Shown: positions 14,502-21,583, counted from the stretch's first letter. The stretch: DNA of 30,361 bases from an uncultured Bacilli bacterium (GCA_947623755.1 CANQHB010000002.1:1-30361), one strand, 5' to 3'. Made by a program: numbers and translations. The notes: generated by a model from the letters alone, not told the origin.

Positions 14502-14967
14502 TTTTTTCTTCTTCTAAAAGTTTTTCTTTTAAGCTATCTATATCAATAAAAAATAAATCTATTCCCTGCCTTTTCATATTAATTAATTGTTTGAAATTTT
14601 TTAAGATTTCTTCTTTTAATGAAACAGAAACATGAGCAGGTAAACCTTTAACCATGTGAACGTGGTCAATATATTTTTCTAAAGTTGGAAAAGCATTTTG
14701 CAATAAAATTGCATGTTTTTGCTCTAATATTTCACGAATTAAGATGGTATTACAAAATCCGTATTTTTGAATTTTATTGTTAATTATTTTTTCATATTTA
14801 TTAACTTTAGAACTAATAGGAATAAACCATAAAATGTTTTTATCTTTGATAGTAAAATAAGTGGGTCTAGATTTTCCTTTTTCATGGTTTTGCATTAGAT
14901 TATATTCAGCATATTTTTCAAAGAAATTATCTTTTATGTGATATAAATATCCTGTTTTAATTTTCAT
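14491..14967 (-). CDS. cptN: Type III toxin: ToxN/AbiQ superfamily endoribonuclease (CptN-like)
   Basis: 158 residues from the ATG at 14967, behind AGGAGG (14980-14975, seven-base spacing). The frame stays open to 15111, but that extension is translation of the antitoxin repeats and terminator and is not coding. The protein resembles type III toxins: KIKTGYLYHIKDNFF at the start, LMQNHEKGKSRPTYFTI, then ILWFIPISSKVNKY, in which the P-I-S-S-K segment (50-54) matches the PLSS motif near the ToxN active site. Later motifs are LLQNAFPTLEKYIDHVH and a helical C-terminus. Family members are sequence-specific RNases held inactive by processed RNA repeats and freed during phage infection or plasmid loss. 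The gene order promoter, repeats, terminator, toxin is diagnostic. CptN versus TenpN or ToxN subfamily is my best judgement only. Confidence 0.85.
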   Translation of the reverse strand: MKIKTGYLYHIKDNFFEKYAEYNLMQNHEKGKSRPTYFTIKDKNILWFIPISSKVNKYEKIINNKIQKYGFCNTILIREILEQKHAILLQNAFPTLEKYIDHVHMVKGLPAHVSVSLKEEILKNFKQLINMKRQGIDLFFIDIDSLKEKLLEEEKITV

Positions 14968-14986
14968 TCTTATACCTCCTGGGTAT

Positions 14987-15015
14987 ATTATATCACGAAA
15001 ATAAAAAAACTCCAA
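14987..15015 (-). promoter_or_regulatory. Possible second promoter for the toxin, inside the antitoxin terminator
   Basis: On the minus strand, TTGGAG (15015-15010), a 17-nt spacer and TGATATAAT with a perfect TATAAT (14992-14987). The start would fall near 14980, at the toxin ribosome-binding site, giving an almost leaderless-length 5' end. In known type III systems the toxin is made by read-through, so this needs testing. Confidence 0.35.
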
Positions 15016-15028
15016 ATTATGGAGTTTT
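15003..15028 (-). terminator. Terminator between RNA antitoxin and toxin
   Basis: On the minus strand, AAAACTCC (15028-15021), loop ATAATTT, GGAGTTTT (15013-15006), then Ts. It lies between the last repeat and the toxin start, where type III systems place an attenuating terminator that sets the RNA to toxin ratio. Confidence 0.88.
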
Positions 15029-15037
15029 ATGTACCTA

Positions 15038-15240
15038 CCGGAATTATTTATTACTCGCAAGCCATCCGTAAGCGAGAAACATTGACACCCGGAATTATTT
15101 ATTACTCGCAAGCCATCCGTAAGCGAGAAACATTTGACTAGCAGGATAATTTATTACTCGCAAAGCCACCTGAGGCGAGAAACATTGACACCCGGAATTA
15201 TTTATTACTCGCGAAACCATCCGTAAGCGAGAACATTTAC
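15038..15240 (-). repeat. Four tandem direct repeats of 51-52 nt (antitoxin units)
   Basis: The block TTACTCGC recurs at 15051, 15102, 15154 and 15205, giving periods of 51, 52 and 51 nt. The units at 15038 and 15089 are nearly identical. The unit at about 15142 is the most diverged, but it keeps the CTCGC/GCGAG stem and compensates in the loop-tail helix. The unit nearest the promoter (about 15190-15240) differs in the loop (GCGAAACC) and lacks one A after GCGAG. Repeats abut without spacers. Confidence 0.95.
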
Positions 15241-15244
15241 ATGT
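15038..15244 (-). ncRNA. cptI: Type III RNA antitoxin (ToxI/CptI-like), four pseudoknot repeats
   Basis: The RNA runs on the minus strand from about 15244 to the terminator at 15028. Each unit reads CTCGC, a 13-14-nt loop, GCGAG, an 11-nt A/U-rich spacer, then a short C/G-containing tail. In three units the loop holds CGGA and the tail TCCG; in the other (about 15142-15192) the loop holds CAGG and the tail CCTG. Both sets pair over 4 bp, with the tail at the same offset from the stem (positions 12-15), so loop and tail co-vary. This gives an H-type pseudoknot per repeat, the fold known for ToxI and CptI antitoxins. The toxin would cut the precursor into units and bind them. The exact unit boundaries are inferred. 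Confidence 0.85.
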
Positions 15245-15250
15245 ACTTAT

Positions 15251-15279
15251 AATATACTATAAAAATGGAATTTTGTCAA
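15251..15279 (-). promoter_or_regulatory. Consensus sigma-A promoter of the antitoxin RNA
   Basis: On the minus strand, a perfect TTGACA (15279-15274), a 17-nt spacer and TATATT (15256-15251). The start is expected near 15244, immediately before the first repeat. A strong promoter fits the need for excess antitoxin. Confidence 0.88.
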
Positions 15280-15284
15280 TCAAT

Positions 15285-15313
15285 TTGACTTTTAAAGAAA
15301 ATTGTGGTAATAT
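15285..15313 (+). promoter_or_regulatory. Divergent sigma-A promoter, back to back with the antitoxin promoter
   Basis: TTGACT (15285-15290), a 17-nt spacer and TAATAT (15308-15313). Its -35 is only 5 bp from the -35 of the antitoxin promoter, so the two may compete for polymerase. Confidence 0.7.
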
Positions 15314-15341
15314 ATTAACCGCTTTAGAGGGGGAAAATATA

Positions 15342-16448
15342 ATGTATTTAACTGATTATATTAAAATGCTTAACCAAGAAATAACTAGTAAAAGAAATGA
15401 GTATAATTATTTAGCTCAAAATATGATGGAAATAGGTAAATTAAATCAAGAATATAAGGAAGCTTATCAAAATAAAGATTTAGCTTATTTAAGTTATAGC
15501 TCAGATTCTTTAAATGAAGACGTTTATCAAAGTTCTTTTAAAGCTAATAGAGAAGTCGAACTTTCGACAGATGAAAAGAATGTTATTCGAAAAGATTTAG
15601 CTAAAATTAATGAAGCAATAGTTAATTTAAAGAAAGATAGAGATAAAGCGATAAGTCAAATTCTTAATAATTCTATGATTAGTGTTGCTGATGCGATATG
15701 GATTTTAAATGAATTTGGAATTTATTATCGCCCTATTAGAGTGGGTAATGAAACAATGTTAATTCCACAAGATACAGTTATTTTAAATAATACAGGAGAT
15801 GGGGAAGCTATTGATAATATTGCGAATAATATTATTAATGGAATTTGTGGAGATAGTGAGGTTAAAGTAGCTTCTATTTACCGAAAAGATGAAAATAGAT
15901 TAGAAAAATTAAATCTATTAGTAAGGGAACTTGCTAAATCTAAAAATAAGGAAAAAGAAGAAATACCAAATAGTAAATTAAAAGAATTACTTCTAAAAAT
16001 TAAAACTTTATTAGGAATGCAAGAAGAAGAAAAGGAAGATAATATAGGTTATGATTTAACAGGGATGGACGCTGTTATTAGAACACAAGATGGATATATT
16101 ATTAATAATGCAATAATAGATAAAATACCAATGGAAGAATTATTTAAAATTTTAGATGATATTAAAAATAATTATAGAGAGAAAATAGCTAATTCTTATA
16201 AAATATCAATAAATAACCGGCTATTAGATTTAGTGCCAGCTATAAAAGTTCATGATTTATCAGGGATTCAAATATATTTACCAACTAAAGATGGGGTAAA
16301 ACTAAATCCTGATTTACTTAATGCTTTTAATTATGAAGTTCTTGGTTTTATGGAATATTATGTAAATTTAGCTAGTAAAGATTCTAGTGTAACAATAGAA
16401 AAAGCAATGCGACAATTTAAAGGAGAAAGTTTAGAAAGAAGAAAATAA
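15342..16448 (+). CDS. Cytoplasmic coiled-coil protein of unknown function
   Basis: 368 residues from ATG 15342, with AGAGGGGG eight bases upstream. The open frame begins at 15273, but that stretch contains the promoter. I do not recognise a family. Residues 1-110 are helical and coiled-coil-like (MYLTDYIKMLNQEITSKRNEY onward). Residues about 120-175 look alpha/beta (GIYYRPIRVGNETMLIPQDTV). A charged, lysine/glutamate-rich middle follows (about 190-240), then a helical C-terminus. There is no signal or membrane segment. It is single, with its own promoter and a terminator on its stop codon. The promoter is shared back to back with the type III antitoxin, so its expression could be linked to the toxin locus, but no functional link is shown. 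Confidence 0.6.
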   Translation: MYLTDYIKMLNQEITSKRNEYNYLAQNMMEIGKLNQEYKEAYQNKDLAYLSYSSDSLNEDVYQSSFKANREVELSTDEKNVIRKDLAKINEAIVNLKKDRDKAISQILNNSMISVADAIWILNEFGIYYRPIRVGNETMLIPQDTVILNNTGDGEAIDNIANNIINGICGDSEVKVASIYRKDENRLEKLNLLVRELAKSKNKEKEEIPNSKLKELLLKIKTLLGMQEEEKEDNIGYDLTGMDAVIRTQDGYIINNAIIDKIPMEELFKILDDIKNNYREKIANSYKISINNRLLDLVPAIKVHDLSGIQIYLPTKDGVKLNPDLLNAFNYEVLGFMEYYVNLASKDSSVTIEKAMRQFKGESLERRK

Positions 16449-16461
16449 ACTTTCTTTTTTC
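16425..16461 (+). terminator. Rho-independent terminator
   Basis: GAAAGTTTA (16425-16433) pairs with TAAACTTTC (16446-16454), then six Ts. It spans the stop codon of the coiled-coil gene. Confidence 0.85.
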
Positions 16462-16490
16462 TTGTATAAAAGGAGATTTTGTGGTATATT
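16462..16490 (+). promoter_or_regulatory. Sigma-A promoter of the serS T-box leader
   Basis: TTGTAT (16462-16467), a 17-nt spacer and TATATT (16485-16490). The start is expected near 16497. Confidence 0.6.
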
Positions 16491-16496
16491 ATAAAA

Positions 16497-16699
16497 GTAA
16501 AGCGAAAAAGAAGACAAGTAATATATTTATTTTTAGCTAGAGAGTTCATGGATGGTGGAAATGAACTAAAAAAGATATATGAATCTCCTTCTTTAGTGAA
16601 ATTAATAGTTTCCGCGGGATTTGGCGTTAATAAATTAGAGATAAAATAAAGGTGGCACCGCGATTTTTTCGCCCTTAGGTTGTCATCTTTTTATTTTTT
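16497..16699 (+). promoter_or_regulatory. T-box riboswitch, serine specific (UCU specifier)
   Basis: The stem I base pairs AAAGAAG with CTTCTTT (around 16507 and 16588). The specifier bulge has AGTA on the 5' side and GAA-TCT-C on the 3' side, putting serine codon TCT at 16584-16586 (the overlapping TCC at 16586-16588 is also a serine codon). The distal arm is GTTCAT...ATGAAC with GGATGGTGGAA in between. The T-box sequence AAAGGTGGCACCGCG is at 16648-16662. Its first ten bases also pair with TGTCATCTTT (16681-16690) before a T-run, forming the terminator that competes with the tRNA-stabilised antiterminator. Uncharged tRNA-Ser should turn serS on. The specifier agrees with the gene. Confidence 0.93.
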
Positions 16700-16715
16700 A
16701 GAGGAGGAAAAAGAA

Positions 16716-17999
16716 ATGATTGATATTAAGTTAATAAGAGAAGAAAAAGAAAGAGTAAAAGAAAATATTAAAAAGAAATTTCAAGAGGAAAAATTAGGCT
16801 TAGTAGATGAAGTTTATGATTTAGACGTGAAATTTAGAGAAGCAAAAGCTAAGGCAGATAATCTTCGAAGTGATAAAAATAAAAAAAGTGGCGAAATTGG
16901 GCTTTTAATGCGGGATAAAAAATTAGAAGAAGTAGAAGTAATTAAAAAAGAAGTTGCTGGCATGAATGAGGAGATTAACAAATTAGAAGAACTTGAAGAA
17001 AAGTTAAACAAAGAAATTAGAGAAAAAATGATGCTAATTCCGCAAATGATTGATGATAGTGTGCCAATTGGAAAAGATGATTCGGAAAATGTTGAAGTAG
17101 AAAGATTTGGCGAACCAGTAGTTCCAGATTATGAAATACCTTATCATGCCGATATAATTTTAAAATTAAAAGGAATGGATAAAGATGCGGCCGGCAGAAC
17201 AAGTGGCGAAGGTTTCTATTATTTAACTGGGGATATAGCAAGACTACATGAGGCAATGCTTGCTTATGCAAGAGATTATATGATTGATAAAGGGTTTACG
17301 TATGCCATACCACCATTTATGATTCATGGGAATGTAGTGGAAGGAGTTATGTCTTTTCCAGAAATGCAAGCGATGATGTATAAAATCGAAGGAGAAGATT
17401 TATACTTAATTGGAACTAGTGAACACTCAATGATTGGAAAATTTAAAGACCAAATTTTAAAAACAAGTGAACTACCTATAACCATGACTTCTTATTCACC
17501 ATGTTTTAGAAAAGAAGGGGGTTCCCATGGACTAGAAGAAAGAGGATTATACCGCGTTCATCAATTTGAAAAGCAAGAAATGATTGTTATTTGTGAACCA
17601 GAAGATTCGATGAAATGGTATAATAAAATGTGGCGTTATAGTGTCGAAATATTTAGAAACTTTAATATACCAGTAAGACAATTAGAGTGTTGTAGTGGAG
17701 ATTTAGCCGATTTAAAAGTTAAATCTTGTGATATAGAGGCTTGGAGTCCAAGACAACAAAAATATTTTGAAGTATGTTCTTGTTCAACTTTAGGAGACGC
17801 CCAAGCAAGACGATTAGGAATTAGAGCCAAAGGTGATAAAGGAACATATTATGTTCATACCCTTAATAATACGGTGGTCGCAACTCCTCGAGGTTTAATT
17901 GCGTTAATTGAAAATAATTATAATGAAGATGGAAGTGTTACGATTCCAGAAGTTTTAAGACCATATATGGGTGGCAAAGAAAAAATTGAAGTAAAATAA
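16716..17999 (+). CDS. serS: Serine-tRNA ligase
   Basis: 427 residues from ATG 16716, with GAGGAGG eight bases upstream. An in-frame TTG at 16680 lies in the T-box terminator and cannot be the start. Residues 1-105 form the long antiparallel coiled coil that grips tRNA-Ser. The class II catalytic core follows: the serine-binding GTSEH (233-237), motif 2 with FRKEGGSHGLEERGLYRVHQF (264-284, Arg265, Arg276), and motif 3 with VATPRGLIALIENN (Arg392), ending in IPEVLRPYMGG. Motif 2 differs from the common bacterial FRxEAGSAGxDTRG form, and there are several cysteines between residues 325 and 356. It is therefore a divergent but complete enzyme. It is controlled by the serine T-box and followed closely by two small genes. 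Confidence 0.96.
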   Translation: MIDIKLIREEKERVKENIKKKFQEEKLGLVDEVYDLDVKFREAKAKADNLRSDKNKKSGEIGLLMRDKKLEEVEVIKKEVAGMNEEINKLEELEEKLNKEIREKMMLIPQMIDDSVPIGKDDSENVEVERFGEPVVPDYEIPYHADIILKLKGMDKDAAGRTSGEGFYYLTGDIARLHEAMLAYARDYMIDKGFTYAIPPFMIHGNVVEGVMSFPEMQAMMYKIEGEDLYLIGTSEHSMIGKFKDQILKTSELPITMTSYSPCFRKEGGSHGLEERGLYRVHQFEKQEMIVICEPEDSMKWYNKMWRYSVEIFRNFNIPVRQLECCSGDLADLKVKSCDIEAWSPRQQKYFEVCSCSTLGDAQARRLGIRAKGDKGTYYVHTLNNTVVATPRGLIALIENNYNEDGSVTIPEVLRPYMGGKEKIEVK

Positions 18000-18017
18000 A
18001 GACGTTCGAGGCAGATT

Positions 18018-18659
18018 ATGAATTTAGGTGAGGGAGTTTTAGCAGGCTATATTTTACTTATGAATGCCAATATATTATTAGAAAGTTATATAAAGGGAAA
18101 AGTTAATAAAAAGATAGATAGTTTTTTAGATAGTTTAGATTGTAGGTTAGATTACCGAGAAGAATTAATTATGGAAGCTATAACTAATAATTTATTAGAA
18201 GAATTACAACCAAATCTGATGGATAAGTTAATACCGGTTATAGGATTATTTAAAAATGTCCAAGCCCTTTATTATTTAGAACAAGACTTAGAAGCTCATA
18301 TTTATTATTTAAAACAATGTTATGGAGATATATTGTTTAAGGAACATAGTTTAGATAATACTGTAGATAAGGCCCAAGAATACTTTGTTAGTTATGAATT
18401 AATGGGAAAATATATAACAATTTGTTTTACTTATTTAGGGGGTTTCTTAGTTATTACAAATGGTTCAGAAACTTTTAAAAAATTAAGTCTTAAAGAACAA
18501 TATCAAACTTTATATAATATTTTAAAAGAATTAAAAACAGATAGAAATAAATATAATCATTCTTTGGGGTTAGAACCTTTAATTGAGGATTTAGGCAGTA
18601 ATTTTGAAATAGAAGAAGAAGGTCCGGAATTAATTTTAAAAAGAAAAAAAGAAGGATAA
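18018..18659 (+). CDS. Protein of unknown function downstream of serS
   Basis: 213 residues, with GAGG six bases before the ATG, 18 nt after serS. No family recognised. It is mostly helical and acidic with a short hydrophobic start (GEGVLAGYILLMNANILL), more like a buried helix than a signal. The middle (ITICFTYLGGFLVITNG) is also hydrophobic and could be a core strand pair. There is a basic tail, LILKRKKEG. It probably shares the serS transcript, as no terminator or promoter lies between them. Confidence 0.55.
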   Translation: MNLGEGVLAGYILLMNANILLESYIKGKVNKKIDSFLDSLDCRLDYREELIMEAITNNLLEELQPNLMDKLIPVIGLFKNVQALYYLEQDLEAHIYYLKQCYGDILFKEHSLDNTVDKAQEYFVSYELMGKYITICFTYLGGFLVITNGSETFKKLSLKEQYQTLYNILKELKTDRNKYNHSLGLEPLIEDLGSNFEIEEEGPELILKRKKEG

Positions 18660-18661
18660 AA

Positions 18662-19012
18662 ATGCCAGAAGAAAAAGTTTTAGAAGCTTTAAGTAAATCT
18701 AAATTTCGAAGTAGTAAGCATTTAACCTTAAAAGATATTAATTATGTGAAAGAAAAAGGTTTTAAAACCATAGAGGAACATGCTTATCAATTTATTAATA
18801 AAAGATTAAAACCAGCTTATATTGCTAATGATGGGAAACAAACTCCTTGGAGGGGGCACCCAGTATTTGTGGCACAACATGCGACGGCGACTTGTTGTCG
18901 GAAATGTTTAGCAAAGTGGCATAAAATAGAAGGAAATAAGGATTTAAGTCAGGAAGAAGTAGATTATATAGTAAGAGTTATAATGCTATGGATAAGAAAA
19001 GAGGTTAAATAA
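18662..19012 (+). CDS. DUF4186 family protein
   Basis: 116 residues, starting two bases after the previous stop, with GAAGGA upstream. The central block PWRGHPVFVAQHATATCCRKCLAKWHKI with the following LSQEEVDYIVRVIMLWI is the signature of DUF4186, a small family of unknown function. The CC-x2-C cysteines and nearby histidines (GHP, QHAT, KWH) suggest metal binding, which is inference. Length is typical. A terminator overlaps its stop, closing the serS transcription unit. Confidence 0.88.
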   Translation: MPEEKVLEALSKSKFRSSKHLTLKDINYVKEKGFKTIEEHAYQFINKRLKPAYIANDGKQTPWRGHPVFVAQHATATCCRKCLAKWHKIEGNKDLSQEEVDYIVRVIMLWIRKEVK

Positions 19013-19022
19013 CTCTTTTTTT
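18997..19022 (+). terminator. Terminator of the serS transcription unit
   Basis: AAAAGAG and TTA pair with TAA and CTCTTTT with one bulged G, followed by further Ts. Confidence 0.6.
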
Positions 19023-19061
19023 ATGGGCAGTTTTACGATATAATAAATATTGGTGGGGATA

Positions 19062-19688
19062 ATGGAAGTATATTTAAAAGATAGATTAGTTAATGTGATA
19101 ATTATTCCAAAAAAAATTAAAAATATTTATTTTCGCTTTGATGAAAATCTTAATTTGGTTATTAGTACAAATAAAAGAGTAAAAGAAAAAGAAATAAAAA
19201 GTTTAATTAAAAAGAATGAAGACTCTTTATATCGGCTATTAATGAAAAGTGCGAGAAAAGTAATACATGATAAAGAATTTTGGTATTTAGGAAATAAATA
19301 TGAAATTGTCTATCAAGATAGAAAAGATTTAGAATTTATAGATGGGGTTATATATACCAAAGATGATAAAATGCTGGAGAAGTTTCTAAAAACTCAAGTG
19401 GATGATATCTTTACCGAAGAAGTTGCAAATTTAAGAAAAGTCATTAAAACGCCCGATTTTACTTTAAAATTCCGCAAGATGAAAACCAGATGGGGAGTAT
19501 GTAATTATAAATTAAAGACCATTACCTTAAATACGGAGTTAATTAAATATCGCAAAGAATTGTTAAGATATGTGATTGTTCATGAAATGTGCCATTTTTA
19601 TCATCATAATCATGGCCGAGAATTTTGGCAAATGGTGGAAGAGTATTATCCCAATTATAAGGAAGCAAGAAAGGAGCTTAGAGGTTAA
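19062..19688 (+). CDS. YgjP/WLM-type M48-like zinc metallopeptidase
   Basis: 208 residues from ATG 19062, with GGTGGGG upstream; the TTG at 19050 is earlier than that site. The N-terminal half is a small beta-rich domain with IYFRFDENLNLVIS, then LKFRKMKTRWGVCNYK, the conserved RxMKxRWGxC segment of the YgjP (DUF45) family. The zinc motif is His174-Glu175-x-x-His178 (VIVHEMCHFYHHNHGREFW), with His184 as a likely third ligand. The family resembles SprT/WLM proteases; its substrate is unknown. It heads a tight run of genes into the TrmH-like, rimM and trmD genes, and a TATAAT (19039-19044) with a poor -35 lies upstream. Confidence 0.9.
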   Translation: MEVYLKDRLVNVIIIPKKIKNIYFRFDENLNLVISTNKRVKEKEIKSLIKKNEDSLYRLLMKSARKVIHDKEFWYLGNKYEIVYQDRKDLEFIDGVIYTKDDKMLEKFLKTQVDDIFTEEVANLRKVIKTPDFTLKFRKMKTRWGVCNYKLKTITLNTELIKYRKELLRYVIVHEMCHFYHHNHGREFWQMVEEYYPNYKEARKELRG

Positions 19689-19691
19689 GAG

Positions 19692-20420
19692 ATGAAAATA
19701 GAATCACTTAGTAATGCTAAAGTTAAGGATTGGCAAAAACTAAAGATAAAGAAGTATCGCGATAAAGAAGGAGTGTTTTTAATTGAAGGTGACCATTTAC
19801 TTAATGAAGCTTTAAAAAGAAATTTAGTTCAAGAAATTATCGCCGAAGATAGAACTTTTAGAGTAGATAATATTCCTTTTTGGGAAGTAAGTGCCAATGT
19901 TTTAAAGAAACTTTCTAGTCAAAGTAGTGGAACTAATGTTATAGCCGTTGTAAAAAAAGAAGAAGAAAAACCTATTTATGGAAAGGTCTGTTTGTTAGAT
20001 GATATTCAAGACCCTGGAAATTTAGGAGCCATAATAAGAAGTGCCGTAGCTTTTAATATTAAAACGATTGTTTTAAGTAAGAATACGGTTGATTTATATA
20101 ATGAAAAAGTAATAAGAGCCAGTGAAGGAATGCTATTTCAACTTAATTTTTTAAGAGGAGATTTAAAAAAAATGGCCCTTAAATTAAAAGAAGATGGTTA
20201 TAAAATATATGGCACGAATGTAAATGTGGGAGAAGATTTAAGAACAATTAAGTTTTTTCCCAAGCAGGCAATTATAATCGGGAATGAAGGCCGAGGAATG
20301 GATAGAGAACTAGAAAAATATTGCGATAGCCTAATAAATATTAATATTAATAAAGAATGTGAGAGCTTAAATGCTAGTATAGCCGCGGCAATTATCTTTT
20401 ATGAGATGAATCGAGGTTAA
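19692..20420 (+). CDS. TrmH/SpoU-family RNA 2'-O-methyltransferase (YsgA-like)
   Basis: 242 residues, three bases after the previous stop. The N-terminal about 95 residues are the substrate-binding domain (KYRDKEGVFLIEGDHLLNEAL). The SPOUT domain shows the three motifs of SpoU methyltransferases: DIQDPGNLGAIIRSA (Asn110, Arg116), IIIGNEGRGM (195-203) and ESLNASIAAAI (224-234), which form the knotted SAM site. It methylates ribose in rRNA or tRNA; which nucleotide cannot be read from the sequence. YsgA-type assignment rests on length and the N-terminal domain. Adjacent rimM and trmD fit an RNA maturation operon. Confidence 0.92.
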   Translation: MKIESLSNAKVKDWQKLKIKKYRDKEGVFLIEGDHLLNEALKRNLVQEIIAEDRTFRVDNIPFWEVSANVLKKLSSQSSGTNVIAVVKKEEEKPIYGKVCLLDDIQDPGNLGAIIRSAVAFNIKTIVLSKNTVDLYNEKVIRASEGMLFQLNFLRGDLKKMALKLKEDGYKIYGTNVNVGEDLRTIKFFPKQAIIIGNEGRGMDRELEKYCDSLINININKECESLNASIAAAIIFYEMNRG

Positions 20421-20422
20421 TT

Positions 20423-20917
20423 ATGGAATATGAATATTTAGGTGTAATAACTACGACGCATGGAATTAAAGGGGAAGTAAAAATTAAAAGCAATTTCGAG
20501 CGTAAAGAACAAGTTTTGGTAGAAGATTTTCCAATATATATTGGTTTAGAAAAAAGAAAAGAAATAATAAATACTCATAGAATACATAAAGGGCTTGATA
20601 TGGTTACTTTTAAAGGAATAGAAGATATAAATGAAGTGTTAAAATATAAAGGACAAAAAGTTTATGTAAAAAGAGCAGACTTAAATTTAGCGGGAAGTGA
20701 ATATTTATTAAGTGATTTAAGAGGATTTAGAATAGTTCAAGATAATAAAGATAGGGGAATAGTAAAAGATATAATAGAGACGAAGGCCGGAATTTTACTA
20801 GAAGTAGAATTTAAGAAAAAATATTATATTCCGTTTAATAAGGAATTTATAAAAAAGGTGCACAAAGAACAAAAAGAAATTGAAGGAAAGAGAGTTGAAG
20901 AGTTATATGAGATTTGA
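20423..20917 (+). CDS. rimM: 16S rRNA processing protein RimM
   Basis: 164 residues, starting two bases after the previous stop. The N-terminal barrel has the family start (LGVITTTHGIKGEVKIKS) and KGIEDINEVLKYKGQKVYVKR. The C-terminal PRC-barrel has LLSDLRGFRIVQ, then KYYIPFNKEFIKKV. RimM binds S19 and helps mature the 30S head. Its stop lies inside trmD, with an 11-bp overlap, the classic rimM-trmD arrangement. rpsP and rplS, common partners, are not next to it. Confidence 0.95.
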   Translation: MEYEYLGVITTTHGIKGEVKIKSNFERKEQVLVEDFPIYIGLEKRKEIINTHRIHKGLDMVTFKGIEDINEVLKYKGQKVYVKRADLNLAGSEYLLSDLRGFRIVQDNKDRGIVKDIIETKAGILLEVEFKKKYYIPFNKEFIKKVHKEQKEIEGKRVEELYEI

Positions 20918-21575
20918 TATTTTAACCTTATTTCCGAATATTATAGAGGCTTATATTAAGGAAAGTATTATCAAAAGAGCTATTGATAAGCAATTAATAG
21001 AAGTAAATGTAGTAAATATAAGAGATTATACCTTACTTAAAAATGGGCAAGTAGATGATACTCCTTATGGGGGTGGAAGAGGCATGGTTCTTATGTGTGA
21101 ACCAGTAGTAAGGGCTATTGAGGCCGTAAAAAGCGATAATGCCAAAGTATATCTTCTAACACCTCAGGGAAAAACGTTTAATCAAGAATTTGCTAAAGAA
21201 ATATACGCTCATGAAAGTAAACATATTATTTTGGTCTGTGGCCATTACGAAGGATTTGATGAGCGGATTTTAAATTTTGTCGATGGCGAAATTAGTGTGG
21301 GAGATTTTGTACTTACCGGCGGAGAATTACCAGCCTTAATAATAATGGATACCATATCAAGATTTATTCCAGGAGTAATAAAAGAAGAATCATTTTTAAA
21401 TGATTCCTTTAATGATGGTTTGCTTGATTATCCAGAATATACAAAACCACGAGAATTTAGAGGACTTAAAGTACCCGATATTTTACTTAGTGGGGACCAC
21501 GAGAAAATAAGAAAATACCGGGAAGAAGAAAAAAGAAGAGTTACTGAAGAGAAAAGACCAGATTTACTGAAGTAG
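20907..21575 (+). CDS. trmD: tRNA (guanine-37-N1)-methyltransferase
   Basis: 222 residues from ATG 20907 (MRFDILTLFP); the TTG at 20880 only adds a piece of the rimM frame. TrmD uses SAM to methylate G37 of tRNAs with G36 and prevents frameshifting. Its trefoil-knot domain shows DDTPYGGGRGMVL (50-62), GHYEGFDER (112-120) and VGDFVLTGGELPALI (131-145). The C-terminal part (DYPEYTKPREFRG, then VPDILLSGDHEKI) has the tRNA-binding motifs. Length is slightly short but complete. Translation is probably coupled to rimM. Confidence 0.96.
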   Translation: MRFDILTLFPNIIEAYIKESIIKRAIDKQLIEVNVVNIRDYTLLKNGQVDDTPYGGGRGMVLMCEPVVRAIEAVKSDNAKVYLLTPQGKTFNQEFAKEIYAHESKHIILVCGHYEGFDERILNFVDGEISVGDFVLTGGELPALIIMDTISRFIPGVIKEESFLNDSFNDGLLDYPEYTKPREFRGLKVPDILLSGDHEKIRKYREEEKRRVTEEKRPDLLK

Positions 21576-21583
21576 GGGATATT

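Noticed and set aside
14968..15111. N-terminal extension of the toxin
   Set aside because: The extra 48 codons translate the antitoxin repeats and terminator; the ATG at 14967 has a perfect ribosome-binding site.
15038..15240. CRISPR-like array
   Set aside because: The repeats abut without variable spacers, each is a structured 51-52-nt unit, and no cas genes are near. Promoter, terminator and toxin context fit a type III antitoxin.
16680..16715. TTG start of serS at 16680
   Set aside because: It lies in the 3' arm of the T-box terminator and adds a non-homologous leader.
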